64,000 bases of DNA, from contig AP031355.1 of NCBI GenBank assembly GCA_037833965.1, positions 30,839,501 to 30,903,500 on the forward strand, read 5' to 3'. Numbering within the stretch: the stretch's first letter is position 1; the number at the start of each line of letters is the position of its first letter. The position numbers and the translations under genes were made by a program. This document shows, piece after piece, positions 35,531-48,293 of the stretch. Below the pieces are notes generated by a model. That model was given only the letters and a program-made list of their open reading frames with translations, did no database searches and was not told where the DNA came from. The DNA comes from Marchantia polymorpha subsp. ruderalis (Eukaryota; Streptophyta; Marchantiopsida; Marchantiales; Marchantiaceae).

Positions 35531-35982
35531 TGATATTCTTAACGTAAACCCAAGAGTCATTCAAGCCAAGTACAAATCACACCAGAAACTCATATAACGT
35601 GGTTCATCCTCAGGGGCTACGTCCACGACTGAAACACGCGAGATTGTTTACTGACTATTGAATACAAAATACTGCTGCACTTCGAAGCCTTGGCCTTGAG
35701 GGTATATTTATACCCAAAGCCAGAGAGACACCTATCTATAAATAGCTAGAACTTGGGGTTACTCCTTAGCCGGAGTTAACCTCAACAATCTTTCCCTTAA
35801 CTCGTGTTAAAGAAACAGTATCCTCTATAACCTATATTATTACTCAGCGGGAAGTTCTAGACAGAAACCTAACACAAGGCCACTCTTTACATAAGAGTTA
35901 ACTAGAACTAGACCGTTGCCATAACATGATAGAGTAATAACATAAAGAGGTAAATAGAGTTACTATGCTAGCAAATTTTACA
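35531..35982 (-). mobile_element. Copia 3' LTR
   Basis: It is about 450 bp. On the minus strand it would start TGTAAAATTTG at 35982, just after the purine-rich CATGGGGAGCACA, and end near 35531 in TTTACGTTAAGAAT, matching the end of the LTR at 19753. TATAAATATACCC near 35700-35715 is the probable promoter TATA. The left border is set only by comparison with the other LTR. Confidence 0.7.
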
Positions 35983-36034
35983 TGTGCTCCCCATGCACAA
36001 CTTGCATGGTAGCACAATGTCGCCTGAAACTCTC

Positions 36035-37833
36035 TTATGGAATGACTTTGGTCAAAGCATCAGCTAGATTGAATTTACCGTCGATCTTGACTAGCTCAAT
36101 TGTTTTATCATACACTGCTTGTCTGATAAAATGATACCTGATGTCAATGTGCTTCACTCTGCTATCCATGACTTGGTTCGCAGCCAAATGTAAAGCGCTC
36201 TGGCTATCACAATGAAGATTAACCACGCCTTGCTTCAATCCCATTTCCATGATCAGCCTATCCAACCAAATAGCTTCCTTTGCCGCTTCTGCTGCTGCCA
36301 CATATTCAGCTTCCGTTGTTGACTGGATTACGCATTTCTGCAAAGTAGACCTCGAATTAATGCTTCCACCGCCAAGTGTAAATACATATCCAGTTGTAGA
36401 TCTCCTTTTATCTAGGTCTAGTCTGTAGTCAGCATCAACGTTACCAAACAGGGATTTGACATTGTCTAATAGACCATCAAACAGTAAGCCATAATCCAAA
36501 GTGCTCTTCAAATATCTCAAAATTCATTTCACTGCTTTCTAGTGAACTTTCCTTGGATTTGGCATGTACCTGCTCACCTTGTCCATCGCAAAAGCAATGT
36601 CCGGCCTAGTACACACCATCAAATACATGAGGGTGCCTACAGCTTGTTCATAGCAAACACATGACATATTTCCTTTCTCCACCACATTGGTATGACATGA
36701 GCTGAAGAGAGTTTGAAATGTGCCGCCAAAAGAGTCCATACTTCTTTAGAATCCATCATGTTGAACCTGTCAAGTATACGACGGACATACTTGCCTTGAT
36801 TGAACCATAGTCTCTTCTGCTCATGATCCCTATGTATCTTCATGCCTAATATTCTCTTCGACTCCCCATACACTTCATCTTAAATGCATATTTCAACTTA
36901 CTCCTGCATTCATCAACATCGGATTGATTTTTTGCCAGTATGAGCATATCGTCAACGTAGAGTACTAAAATGATGAGATTGAATGTCTCATCATTACCTT
37001 CTTCATGTAGACACAAGGATCATACACGCTCCGTAAAAATCCTTGTGCCTTCATGAACTGATCAAATCGTGTGTTCCACAGCCTAGGAGCTTGCTTCAAT
37101 CCATACAATGATTTCAATAAGCTACAAACCAACCTCTCTTTGACTTTAACCTCAAAACCAACAGGTTGTCTCATGTAGATTTCCTACTCTAAATATCCAT
37201 AGAGAAAAGCTGTAATCACATCCATCTGATTCATAACAAGATCAAATATCGCAGCTAGTGCACATACTAGACGAATTGTAGCATACTTAGCTACCGGTGA
37301 GAAAACTTTGTTATAGTCCACGCCCTTCTCTTGGGTGAAACCTCTAGCCACCAACCTAGCTTTGAAGATTCTCGCCTCGTCTCCTCATGTATTGTCTTTC
37401 AGCTTGTACACCCACTTGGAGTCAATCAGCGTTTGATTGGTATGAGGCTCAACTAGCTCCCAAGTCTTATTGTCAATCAGGGATTCCATCTCCCGCTTCA
37501 TAGCAGCATTTCACTCAAGCTTGTTGATCGAAGCTTGAGCTCCTTGTATGAAGAAGGTTCACATTCTTCCAAAATCAACGCCATACCATCCATATCTTCA
37601 ACATCAAAGTCACAATCTTCTAGAATGAATGAATTTGCCCACACACCAAACTTTTCAGGAGCCCTACTAGCACGATGCGATCTCCGAGTAGACGTTTCCG
37701 GTTGATCTATATTGTCTGAAACTATTGCAATAGGCTCATCAATGATAATTTGCTCATGTTTCTCCTGTTCTTGATGCACCGGTGCTTCTTCTTGTGACAG
37801 ATTATTAATGATATAATGATCAAACTCTCCCAC
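36035..37833 (-). pseudogene. Copia reverse transcriptase and RNase H
   Basis: From right to left on the minus strand: a linker (RRSHRASRAPEKFGV, 37700), an RT region with LLKSLYGLKQAPRLWN (about 37100), a YVDD-type region near 36950 where frames are broken, ILGMKIHRD (about 36840), and VGTLMYLMVCTRPDIAFAM (about 36640-36585). RNase H follows with VDADYRLDLDKRRSTTGYVF, TEAEYVAAAEAAKEAIWLDR, and HCDSQSALHLAANQV, then VKHIDIRYHFIR, ending at 36035. The acidic residues of RNase H are present. At least four frame interruptions separate the blocks. Confidence 0.85.
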
Positions 37834-37887
37834 AACGATATCTGTGACTGGAGGTTTTTCCTTGTCAGTGCGAGGAGTCTTAGAATT

Positions 37888-38684
37888 CTACCCCTCTTTC
37901 AATAAGCCAAGCTTATTGAAAGAAACATCTCGACTGACAATCACCTTACGTGCTAGTGGATCCCATAGCCTATAACCTTTCACTCCACTAGCATATCCAA
38001 GAAAACGACATTTCTTGGACGTAGGGTCTAACTTAGTTCTGTGCTCCTTTGGTGTAAAAGGATAAGCAGTATAGCCAAAAACCTTCAAGCAACTGTAATC
38101 CGCCATCTGTTTATGCCTGAGTTCAAACGGTGTGGAAAAATGGATTGCACTAGAAGGAGAGAGGTTTACCAGATAAATTGCGGTGTTGACAGCTTCGGCC
38201 CAAAACTCTCCTGGTAAACCATATTCAGTTAGCATACTCCGCACCTTCTCCAACACTGTTCTGTTGAGTCTCCCAGAAACAACATTTTGTTGGGAATGTA
38301 TACTGTCATGAAATGACGAATAATCCCCTTTTCTGTACAATACCTCTGAAACTACTCAGAAGTATATTCGCCGCCATTATTTGATCGTAAATATTTTACC
38401 CTATTGCCAGTCTGATTCTCAACTTGTATGTGCCAAGTTTTGAAGGTTGGAAAGACCTCAAACTTGTGGGTAAGAAAATATACCCACACATACCTGGAGT
38501 AATCATCTATAAAAAAAACATAGTAGAGCTTTCCTGAGAGTGAGGCAGTAGGAGATGGACCCCACACGTCACTATGTACATACTCCAGTATCTCCTTGGA
38601 ATTATGAGTTCCAACACTAAAAGCTCGTCTATGTTGTTTTCCTATGATGCAGTGCTCACAAAATGCAAAGTCAAGTGTACCCAA
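37888..38684 (-). pseudogene. Copia integrase
   Basis: Two blocks in different frames. Block 38684-38352 has FCEHCIIGKQHRRAF (end of the HHCC part), HSDVWGPSPTASLSGKLYYV with its Asp, FIDDYSRYVWVYFL, and SNNGGEYTSE where the catalytic-core Asp (usually SDNGGEY) is Asn. Block 38340-37888 has NRTVLEKVRSML, FWAEAVNTAIYLVN and KVFGYTAYP, then RFLGYASGVKGYRLWDP and VIVSRDVSFNK, the integrase C-terminal part. The frame break at about 38345 and the D-to-N change in the core point to inactivity. Confidence 0.85.
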
Positions 38685-38815
38685 ACTTGGTAAATTTTTT
38701 TCTCATAAAGAAAATACAAGTACCTATCACTCATATGGCCTAGTCTGGATAGCCATAAATGAGACATCTCTTCGCGAGATCTGGTAAAGTTGACTTCTCC
38801 ACAAATTGTGGTGCC

Positions 38816-39370
38816 CTATAATAAGTACAGATTATTGTGCTCATGTTCCTTAAGTATAACCTTCTTATCATTGGATTTGACATCTAACACTCCATGCCTA
38901 AAGATCCACTCCAAGCCGTGTGAGTCTAACACTCCAAGGGAGATAAAGTTCTTTCTAATATTATGTATAAACCTAACGTGTGTTAGTGTTCGGTTGACAT
39001 CATCAAACATGCGGATTTTTACAGATCCAACACCTTCAATCTTACAAGGTTGGTCATTTCCCATAAGAACTGACCCGTTTGATCCTGAGAAAGTATAGAA
39101 GACCTTTCTAATTGTAGCAAATGTGATAAGAACAAGCACTATCCAAAATCCATACATCACCAACAACTATTGATGAACTACAGAGGGCATACCTCTGTCA
39201 TCATAGACCGTCGGTGAACACGTTTTCCTCTTCGGAGTGAAGATGCTCCGCAACATTCGCCACTGGAGAAAGATTCGCATCTCTTAGTGGCATCCGACAG
39301 TTCTTCTTGATATGGCCATTCTTGCCACATCTCCAACACACCAAGTTCTTCAAGTTCCTCTTGTTAGAAG
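38816..39370 (-). pseudogene. Copia CCHC knuckle and protease region
   Basis: CWRCGKNGHIKKNC lies at about 39339-39298 on the minus strand, a typical CCHC knuckle at the end of gag. It is followed, after a frame break, by the protease region: the frame at 39166-38816 contains ITFATIRKVFYTF and GNDQPCKIEGVGSVKIRMFD, then VRFIHNIRKNFISLG. The catalytic DSG motif expected just before ITFATIRK is disrupted by the frameshift. Confidence 0.75.
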
Positions 39371-39383
39371 ATGTAACCTGAAA

Positions 39384-40096
39384 CTAAACTCTCCTACGCT
39401 CAGGGGATCTGGATCTCTGCTGCCTGAACCCTGTACGCTGCAAATTGTCCTGACCCGATGGTTGCGACTGACCTCGGATCACAGTAAGTGCAGTACTTGA
39501 AGTGAGTGGGCGAGAGAATGACAACATCTCCTGTTCCACCGCGTCTGCTATGAGAGCACTTACAACCTCGTTGTAAGTTACAGCCTTGTTATCACGATGA
39601 AGTAGAATCTTTGATAGTGTCTGGTAGGAGGGAGGCAATGAGTGAAGTAGATGCATAGCTTTCTTAATGTCAGAAAGCTCCTCTGCCATACTTTGAAGAT
39701 CTACCAACAAATTTCCTTAGGTGTGAATGTGATCTGAATTCTCGATCCCGGCCTCATCTTGAAATTCAATAGCCTCATGTAGGTGTTCATCACATGGGAT
39801 ATTTCTTTCTGATGAAACCGTCTCTGTAGGGCATCAAAAAGCTGTGTAACATCAGGATACTCCTCAACTTGCTTCATAACCGAAGGATCTAGATAACCCA
39901 TCATAATGTAGACTGCTTGCTCTTGTAAATCCTTCCAATCAATGTCGGTAATGTGCATTGGTTTGTCTTTAAGCACATTTGCGAGACCCATAGATCTCAA
40001 CTTGCCTTTCACCTGTTTTTCCCAAAACAGGTAATTGGATCGGCCATCAAAAGGAAGAATGTTGTACCCTGTTCCTCCAGCTTGTTTTGATGCCAT
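39384..40096 (-). pseudogene. Copia gag
   Basis: ATG 40096-40094 begins MASKQAGGTGYNILPFDGRS, then NYLFWEKQVKGKLRSMGL and LFDALQRRFHQKEISHVMN, the UBN2-type gag of plant Copia elements. A frame break at about 39705 leads into MAEELSDIKKAMHLLHSLPP and SYQTLSKILLHRDN (39710-39384). The same gag start is found at 17842 and 963. Confidence 0.85.
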
Positions 40097-40207
40097 CTTA
40101 ATTCGACAAAAACTAGAGACACCGTCCGTTGCCACGTCGATTTTGTCCTTTGGGTGCATATTCAGCTGCTCAAAATGGTCAAGATGCACTTTAAGTCCGT
40201 AAATCAC

Positions 40208-40440
40208 AACTGTATCTGTTATCCGCAATTGTTGTTGCCCGTGACCACCGTCGCCCGCGACTGAAAAGATCCGTCACCCGCAACTACAATCGCCCGTGAC
40301 CACTGTCGCCCGCGACTATATCCGTCACCCGCGACTGCTGTCGCCCGTGACCACCGTCGCTCGTGATCACCGTCGCCTGCGACTGAAAAGATCCATCATC
40401 CTACGACTACAGTCGCCCGTGACCACCGTCGCTGTTAGGA
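40208..40440. repeat. imperfect 15-nt tandem repeats in the Copia leader (right copy)
   Basis: About fourteen variants of GTCGCCCGTGACCACC or CGTCACCCGCGACT are interspersed twice with GACTGAAAAGATCC(G/A)TCA. This is homologous in position and sequence to 18104-18345. Confidence 0.8.
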
Positions 40441-43400
40441 TTTCCACCGTCAGTACTACCGTTGACAATGTTGTTGTTGACAACAAGTGTTGGTGATGTA
40501 ACCACGTATGCACCGACCACGACTAAAGAGCAAGTTGACCGCAACCACGACCACATGAGCTTGTACCACGTCGTTCTTTGACTGCGTCCATTGACCACGT
40601 CGTTTGCATAGATCGTCCACCTTCACCTTCTCCGCACTGGGGTTAACCTCATAGCTCGGAAAGAGTGATTAGAGCCACTTTGGCCTTGGAGCTCGGGAAT
40701 GCACGGCTCCGACCTTGGAAGTAAGGTAGAGGGGCCGCTCGATGGGGGGGGGGGGAAGTGCGCGGGTCACACAAATCTCGACGGAGTTTTCGTGTGGCCC
40801 AGGCACTTAATTTACCCACGCTCTCTCCCGTCGACATTAACCGAGCATTTTTGCAAGCGTACTCCGATGCTGACGCACTGTCCCCGACAACGACGCAAAA
40901 AAAAAGTGTCACCTTCTATGTGATAACCCATCCAAGGTTAAAGTGCAGTATAACAGCAAAGGATCGAATCCACAGGGACAGAGACAACACACAGAGTACA
41001 AAGTGTCACGTTTTATCAGTCTATTGAGGAGTTTGAATTCTCAGGCTCTTGTGACTCTCACATTTGGTCGGGGAGAACAACCTGCATACGGTGGCGTATC
41101 AGCGTCTTGCATATCATCTCATAATATGTAAACAAAGGAAAGATAATCATTCCTCTAGTAGATCTTACTTGTCAATTTTCCATGACCTGCAATTATCTCT
41201 TATCTTCCATCATCTCGACTTGACCTGATCAATTTCACGACATATTCATATCTCCATCATAGTAACATTTCTATCTGCACAGTCATAGCCCTCAACTACA
41301 TATTCACAAAGTGAGACACAATTTACATGGTTCTAGATTCTAATGGAGTTATAGCAGACAGAGGTGATATCATTGTTGGATGAAGTTAGAAGCCGATTGT
41401 CAAGAGTATCCATTCACAGATCAGTCCGGCCCATACACGGGGAGAAACAAGCGAATTAGCAGCATACTAACCTTGGCTCATGCTAGAGCACGACACAAGA
41501 GCAAAAGAAGACATGACTGTAGAGCCACAATGTCCACAAGAGAAAACAATCACAACGATCACAAGCTCTACAACATTTGACTTCTTTCTCTTTTTCTCCT
41601 CCCACAACTCCTTATCTCCTTTGGACTACGGTGGTGTGAAAAACCTACGCTTTATAGATGCCAAAGATAAGAACTTCCATCATCTCATCGCATTTTATGG
41701 CTTGTTCGTCTAGATTGGCACGATCCCATTATCAGTTGCAAAAAAATTTGACACTCTTGTTGTAGTTTTGTCGACTATGGCCAGTGTGCATCACTGATGC
41801 AACTAACACCTAAACGTTCATCCGATCCATCAATCCTAAGACCGATCTAAACAGACCTGCATTTGTTTCAACCGTTTGGCTACATCCATGCCTCCATTGC
41901 AAGACTTAGAAATTCATGCCACATGGTTTGCAAACTTTAAGGCGGTTATTATTATGAGCTCAAGTACTCATTTACTGTTTCGTCAAATTTCATTTCATGC
42001 CCTCGTCTTCATCATCTCCTCATATCATGCTCCATTTCATCCACCCTCAACCTCAAACATAATCTCTATTTTGACACAAAGCACCAAGAGATGTTAACAA
42101 CAATATCAACAACAAGACCACGCATGCTGAGAGAAGAAGTATGATTGCATCAATATATAGGATATCAATTCTTACAAGAAAAATCTATGGCTATCAAAAA
42201 ACGGCAACATAGTATCAAAATTTATACGCGACAGGTAATGTGGTTTACTCTACGGCAACACATCACACTATATCGGTACAATGTTGAAAGAAGAAGCTAA
42301 ATTTTGCCGCCCTTTGGAAGTCGGAATCAAACCATAAAGCAAGTTTCTTGAATTGGCAATCAAAATCTTAGAGGAATCAACCCAACATGACTTAGATAGT
42401 TAAAAATCAAACCCTCAAGCGGGTTACTTGGAATTGCGGTCGACAACTAGCAGATTTTAACCCCAACATCTATGAACGATGATTTTTTATATTGAATATG
42501 AAACGGCAAGATCTTTCTTCCAAGTGAATGTTAGACAAAAACATATAAAATCTGATGTTTGCGCTTTATATTTTCATGTATTGGAGCCTTCGATGTCACA
42601 GAACCAATCAAAAAATTTCCTTCTTCAATGCACCCATCCCTTGACACTAAGATACTTACTTGTAGCGGCATCTTCACTATTTCTAGCTTGTCAATAGTTC
42701 GATCAAGTCCATCCTATTGTCCCAATTGCGTTTACACATTGATGAAGCAACCACAACAATCCGCTTGTTGGACACATTATTACCAAATTAGCCTAAATGT
42801 GTAATAATGTGTAATTCAATATTTATTGCTTAAAATTACGCCTAGCTTCAAATTCTTGTGTCAAAAGACAAATTCAGCTCTTGCTTGTAAATATAAGTTT
42901 TATGTTTTTTTGAGGCAATGTATCATTATATCGTGCTCGCGGATGTTCAAAATATCTTATTGATAATTTAATTATCAAGCCTTTCACCTCTGTCTGACTT
43001 GCTTGTTTTGCCACACGTGTCATCGATTGTCAAAGTACTCATCTCAATATCAAAGATGGTTCAAAATATCAATTGATCACCTCGGACAATGCTATGTTAC
43101 AAATAGCATCTGCGCATATTACCACAGTGACCTATATTTAGCAACACAATGACACATTTGTCAAAAGGTGGTGAGAATTAAAGCAAAAAAAGCAAATTGG
43201 CTTGATTATAGAGGAGAGGAATGCAAAAAGAGGGGGGGGAAGTAAAAGAAGTAATGTTCGATGATACACATATATATATTGGCTTTTACACTCGCAATGT
43301 TATGATATCAATTATTACGCTTTTCCAAAAGTAAAAACCAAAATCATGTGAAAACACACGCCACACTTAACTGCATGTTTTTTCAATACTAGCTACCTCT

Positions 43401-46340
43401 ACAACTTCACAGAATAGTTTTACGGATGAAAACCTTAAAGGATTGTCAAGAGCTTTTGCCGACTTTCTTCTTTGCTATAGTATAATGTAAACTCTAACTT
43501 GGATTAAATCAAATCAAAATAGAATTGAGTAAACTACTAACACAACAAATTTTTTTTGGTATAAAATATACAAAAATATTCAAAATTTGAGTGTAAATTT
43601 AGGATATAAGTGCTCATGTTTTCGAAATTTTTTCTATTATTAATTTTTTATACTTATAAAGGTTTTGTAATTAATCAAAAATTTATTGAAATTATTTTAT
43701 TCATGACTAAATTTTTCAATTTGATTTTTTTTTGCAAAATACATGGGGTATTTTTTAGACTTGTATACATAAATATCAAATTAAATTTCATAAGAATATT
43801 TTATTACATATCAGTATATATTTTCTTTTACTAAGTATGAACAACTGATTTATTACACAAAACATTTTTTTGATTTGATATTCTAAAAATAAAATTGCTA
43901 AAATTTGCCTTATGATATATTTTACTATAACATAAGGACAAATGAGCATTTATAATTTTTTGTTAGACCAATGGCATGTTGGATGTTTTTAAATATTGAA
44001 CAGTGTTGAATATCAAGTTTACACTTCGTATAAAAATTTATATCATAATGATCATTTGTCACTTTAATAAATTTTGTTATAAATAAATGTATGAAAAAAC
44101 CTCTGAAGTTAGTTTGAAAGATTGGATACTTGTTTCATGATTAAAGATTATGTTTTGCAAAATATATTGAATGTACATAAGGATTTACTTGAAGTGATAG
44201 ATGAAAAAATTGCATGAATGAATGTTTTGTATAAAGATGTCTGGTTGTCTAGAAAATACATAATCCTTCTAGATTCACGATGAGCTATTTAAAAATATAT
44301 CGGAGATGTATCTGAATGTGAAAGAGCATTGAATGTGACCTCAAAGAAGATAGCAAATTAATCAGTTCATGTTCATTGCAATACCTGTAAATTTGTTTGC
44401 AATGAATGAAGTTAAGACTGTGAAGAAGTACAATTCATATTCTATATTTTCGATTATTTCATTATATAGATATGATACATTGAAAATTTTTTCTGAGTTA
44501 ATTTCTTTGATTTCAAAATAGACGTATCTAACATATAATTATAATTTTTTTCTCAATCTTTCAGGATATGTAAATCATACTTTCATCTTTAGCATTCAAT
44601 TAAATTAACATCTTTATAAACTCCCCTGAACACCTAAAAGCTACATATAACATTCGTTGATTATCAATACTAGAAAGAGCATAATAATTTCCGGTTTTTG
44701 TTAAATGAGTAAGTTATTACTTTCATCAATTTATGTTTATCATCCGAAACCTAGTTATCATTTAAACTAACACATTTCAAATTTGATCATGCAGTGTGTG
44801 ATATTTACATTTCCAGAAACTTGCTTTGATAGAGATACAGATCAATTTATTGTATCTCTTACATCTAATGTCATTGTAAGAGATGTATCTTAATAAGTAA
44901 AGTGAACTTTTAAAAATTATTCTAGTTAAAGTATGAACCCAAAAAACAATCCACCTTGATCATGTATATTCATGTAAGATAAGTGTTATTAAAATTTAAT
45001 TTCTGATTTTATCAAGTGGTTGATGGAGAAAGTATAGTCTAAAATATGTAATCAACATGAGTAGTTTAGTTTTGAATTCTTCGTTATATAACAACTGCGA
45101 AGGCATTCAGTTCTTAAACCCTTTATAACTTTCGCAATTATTTTTCCAAAATAAATGCGAAACTTTTAAGCATGCAATAAGAAGACCTAATATTGCAATC
45201 TGGAGTGTAACAATTTTATTTTATTTTGTTGTAACTAACTTTATTTTGATTATAACTCAAAGCTATCTATCATACATTGTACAATTGTAGCTTTTATGCA
45301 ACTATTTCTATTATTTAATCTTATCTACACTGCTCGAAATTATTCCAGTTGTTAACAGCTGGATGTAACAAGTGAAAGGTTCAAGACTGGACTTGCAAGT
45401 CCTTTGCATCGAAAACAAGTAATGTATTCTGATAGATATAGAAGATAACACCTTGGCATTGCTATATATATCTTTCAGAACCCATTCCCCTCGTGGATGA
45501 TGTCACGATATCCAGAATTTTGGATGTTGCATTACCATTGGGGAAGAGCAATCTAGCTGAGGATTGTCAACTGAATTCAGTGTTTATGACAGCAATGATT
45601 TTGGATCGTGAGTGTTACCACTACGTTTGTGCAATCCTTTGAGCAATCACTACATTGATGGTGCTATCGTTTTTAGTGCATGCGCTATCGTCAGCAGTGT
45701 GGCTCAAATGAACTTTGGTTTGTAGGTTTCAGACCATGACGAAAGGCATTCAGTGTTTCTATCATTGTCGTCTAATATCGCTATCTATATCAATCCTTTG
45801 CTCACTCCACTCAAGCCGCGATGCGGTAACGTGGCTCAGTGTCTACAACAGATATTCCTCACCCCTACCTCGTAACAGTCATTTAAGTACTCTGTTTCTG
45901 ATCCCGCGTCATTGGGCCTCTGCTTTCTGGATATCGAACTTTCTCATTGCATCCCATGTGACACACATGTGAAATTTTCAAAGACACGTGGGCTTTTACA
46001 CCACACTTCATGTCAAAATATTCAGCATATACTCTCTGAAATATGTACAATGCTTGAGTTGGTCTCATTGGCCAACTCATAGATACTACAAAAGATGGTC
46101 GCGTGATGACTCTTGCTAGATTTGCCACTGTTGACCTGAGACTCCTGTACTTGAATGGCCCTGTGCTTCAATTAATCATGACTTTTCGTGCAAAGCAACA
46201 TGGACTTATTGCAGGTCAAAAGGCTCAATATGATCTCATTAAATCAGCGTGGATTATGATTCAAGCTTTAGGCAAGTTATGTTTAGACAACAAGAGCTTC
46301 TCAAGTCAGATAGTCGATGCTTTGTCACTTTAACTCCTGA
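40441..46340. other. leader remainder and AT-rich region without supported genes
   Basis: The left 300 bp still look like the Copia leader and include 12 consecutive G at 40744-40755. At 40920-41010 the phrase AAAGGATCGAATCCACAGGG occurs, a wording I associate with plant retrotransposon non-coding regions; no element could be delimited. The ORFs of 60-90 codons between 40650 and 42800 have no recognisable domain. From 43400 to 45600 the DNA is strongly AT-rich. A short inverted repeat GAGTTGG..CCAACTC lies near 46055. Confidence 0.3.
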
Positions 46341-46344
46341 TCTT

Positions 46345-46400
46345 CAAGTCAGTGGAGACCTATTTTCGGATGAGGGCTAAAATAGGTCTCCACTGACTTG
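46345..46400. repeat. perfect 22-bp inverted repeat, 12-nt loop
   Basis: The left arm 46345-46366 (CAAGTCAGTGGAGACCTATT and two more T) is the exact complement of 46379-46400. The arms overlap the last codons and stop of the SABATH pseudogene exon 3. Confidence 0.9.
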
Positions 46401-48293
46401 ACTCTGTCTGTGGGGCCAAAACATGTGAGTTGTATGCAGATGAAAATGTTGCTGACTTGACTCTCTCTGTGATCGGCTTTTAAGTCTCCTGAACAAGGTA
46501 GAAGTCAACTGGCTTTCAAGGTTGACAGACAGTGAAGGTTCAAGCACTGCGTTGGAGATCTTAATAACGAGTTCCGCTTCAGCTTCTGAAGAAGAAACCT
46601 CTGGTATCTGAGACATGACTTCGTCCCAAGATTCAACTCGAAACATACCTTCATAGGACTTCAAAAGTACTTCTACTTCCTTGTTCGTGTACATATACCA
46701 TGCAATATTGCAAAGAGCTCGTTGCTCCTCTGTAACAAGTCCCTGCACCAAAAATCATGTCCAAGCTAGTGTGATAAATTACAGGTCATAAGTTAGAGAG
46801 AAATTGGTAAATTTCATCAAGTTTTTTATCTAAAATCTTTCAGACTTTGTAATGGCAACAATGAACAAATCATGCGACTACTGTAAATGTACCATAACAA
46901 TTTCACGCTAATGCAAGCATTAATAGTGAAGTCTGAGAACGCTGTAAAAACATTCCAGTTATTCTAGAAGAAAGTATATGATTTATCGCAGTTCTCAGTG
47001 TCTGCTTCACGGTCAAGCATGATACGAGCATTAGACAATCTCTTGATTGAGAAAAATGCAAATAATATGCGTGGGTAAAATGTGTGTTAAAATTGATTCA
47101 ATATAGAGGTTTCACCTACCTCCGATTCAGTTCATCCAAAACCTGCTCCAATAACCTCATGATTGAAACACGTCTGTGCGGTTTGTCTTCCGAAAGTGGT
47201 GTAAGCCATCCATCGACCAAGGGACCAGTGTCATCGGCAGTTGCTCCGAAATTGCAGAGCAGTAAACATCCAGAAATCAGCTCCTCTACTCTAGCATCTA
47301 GAAAGCCTTTCATGTCTTCAAGCGCCTGCTGCCTATGAGCTTTGATCACATCAGATTCTGCCTTTGTTGTATGCGACAAAACCCTCTTTTGTCACGGCAG
47401 GAGGAATCTAAAATCGACAGCAGCCAAGTACACTTTCGTGAGCCAGGGGATGGAAAAGACTTATCTACGGAGTAGAGTTATGCTGCATATGCAAAGATCA
47501 AATGCGCCGGACTTGTTGCTATGATTCATCATGCGTAGGAATGCTTACTGATAAAAGAATGCTTATATTTACAGGACTTAGAATAATGAAACACCTGATG
47601 TCTAACTTTGGAGAAATAAGTGGGAAAAGACGTCAAGTTCGACTTTCAGATCACCAACATATTTCTCAGCTGCTGTGTTAAAATCTAGCGAGAAAAGGAT
47701 GCATTCGTATCTGTTGTGGATTTACTTGACTTCGAAGGATACTGTTACTGTGCTCCTGCTCAGATCTATCCGACTGAAGTATGCCGTAGACTCAAATGAG
47801 AAGGATAAATGAGTCGTGATTGAATCTGAGAAATCCAGTGCAATGTGTGGGTGGAAAGAAACACATTCACCGAGGAACGGGGGAAAATCGACCACATTAG
47901 TATCCAGGTGCACCAGCGTAGAAGAATTCTCTAGACTCGGAGGCTAGTAGCTGGAGAAGGGCGTTGACATCTCTTGTAGGAAGATCATTGAAGTGCGCTT
48001 GAAAGTCAGGTTCATCTTGTTCTCGTAGTTTGTACAATTTCTTTAACAGCTTCGTCACTTCACTCACAAGGAATGATAAAGTTAGGTTCTGACGAACACC
48101 CCAGATCTTATATCAGAAAACTTCCTCTTTCTGCAGAAGGCAGAGTTAGCCGCCCAATGCATGGACCGATGATATGGCAGCCTGATTCGATCACATTCTG
48201 CTGTAATTTTGAATTTTTCGCATAGCTATCTTGTCCATCGTCTTAAATCACAAGTAGCTTCCAAAACAAGTTGGAAGGCTTTTCTTCCATCAT
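46377..48293 (-). pseudogene. SABATH methyltransferase pseudogene
   Basis: The three-exon plan is that of SABATH gene 1. Exon 1 (48293-47826): MMEEKPSN, a TAA, DGQDSYAKNSKLQQ, a second TAA, DLGCSSEPNFII (Gly of the SAM motif is Glu), then in another frame FQAHFNDLPTRDVNALLQLL and FFYAGAPG, and in a third frame LSTHTLHWISQ. The donor after it is ATT instead of GTT. Exon 2 (47407-47120): IPPAVTKEGFVAYNKGRI, a TGA, then a frame change into ALEDMKGFLDARVEELISGC, with a good GTAGGT donor. Exon 3 (46742-46377): GLVTEEQRALCNIAWYMY and ISNAVLEPSLSVNLES, then LTSTLFRRLKSR, open to the TAG. Several stops and frameshifts exclude function of a full enzyme. Exon 3 is the best preserved part. Confidence 0.85.

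Larger units (their letters stand above)
35531..40760 (-). mobile_element. Copia retrotransposon, minus strand, 5' LTR missing
   Basis: Reading leftwards the order is repeat-rich leader, gag, CCHC, protease, integrase, reverse transcriptase, RNase H and 3' LTR. This gene order is that of Ty1/Copia. Coding parts are intact over hundreds of bases but joined by frameshifts and stops, so it cannot move by itself. No LTR matching 35531-35982 is found to the right of the leader; the element is truncated or broken there. Confidence 0.85.

Noticed and set aside
40208..40440. CRISPR-like array
   Set aside because: The repeats are direct, degenerate and contiguous with no unique spacers; they are a minisatellite in a retrotransposon leader of a eukaryotic genome.
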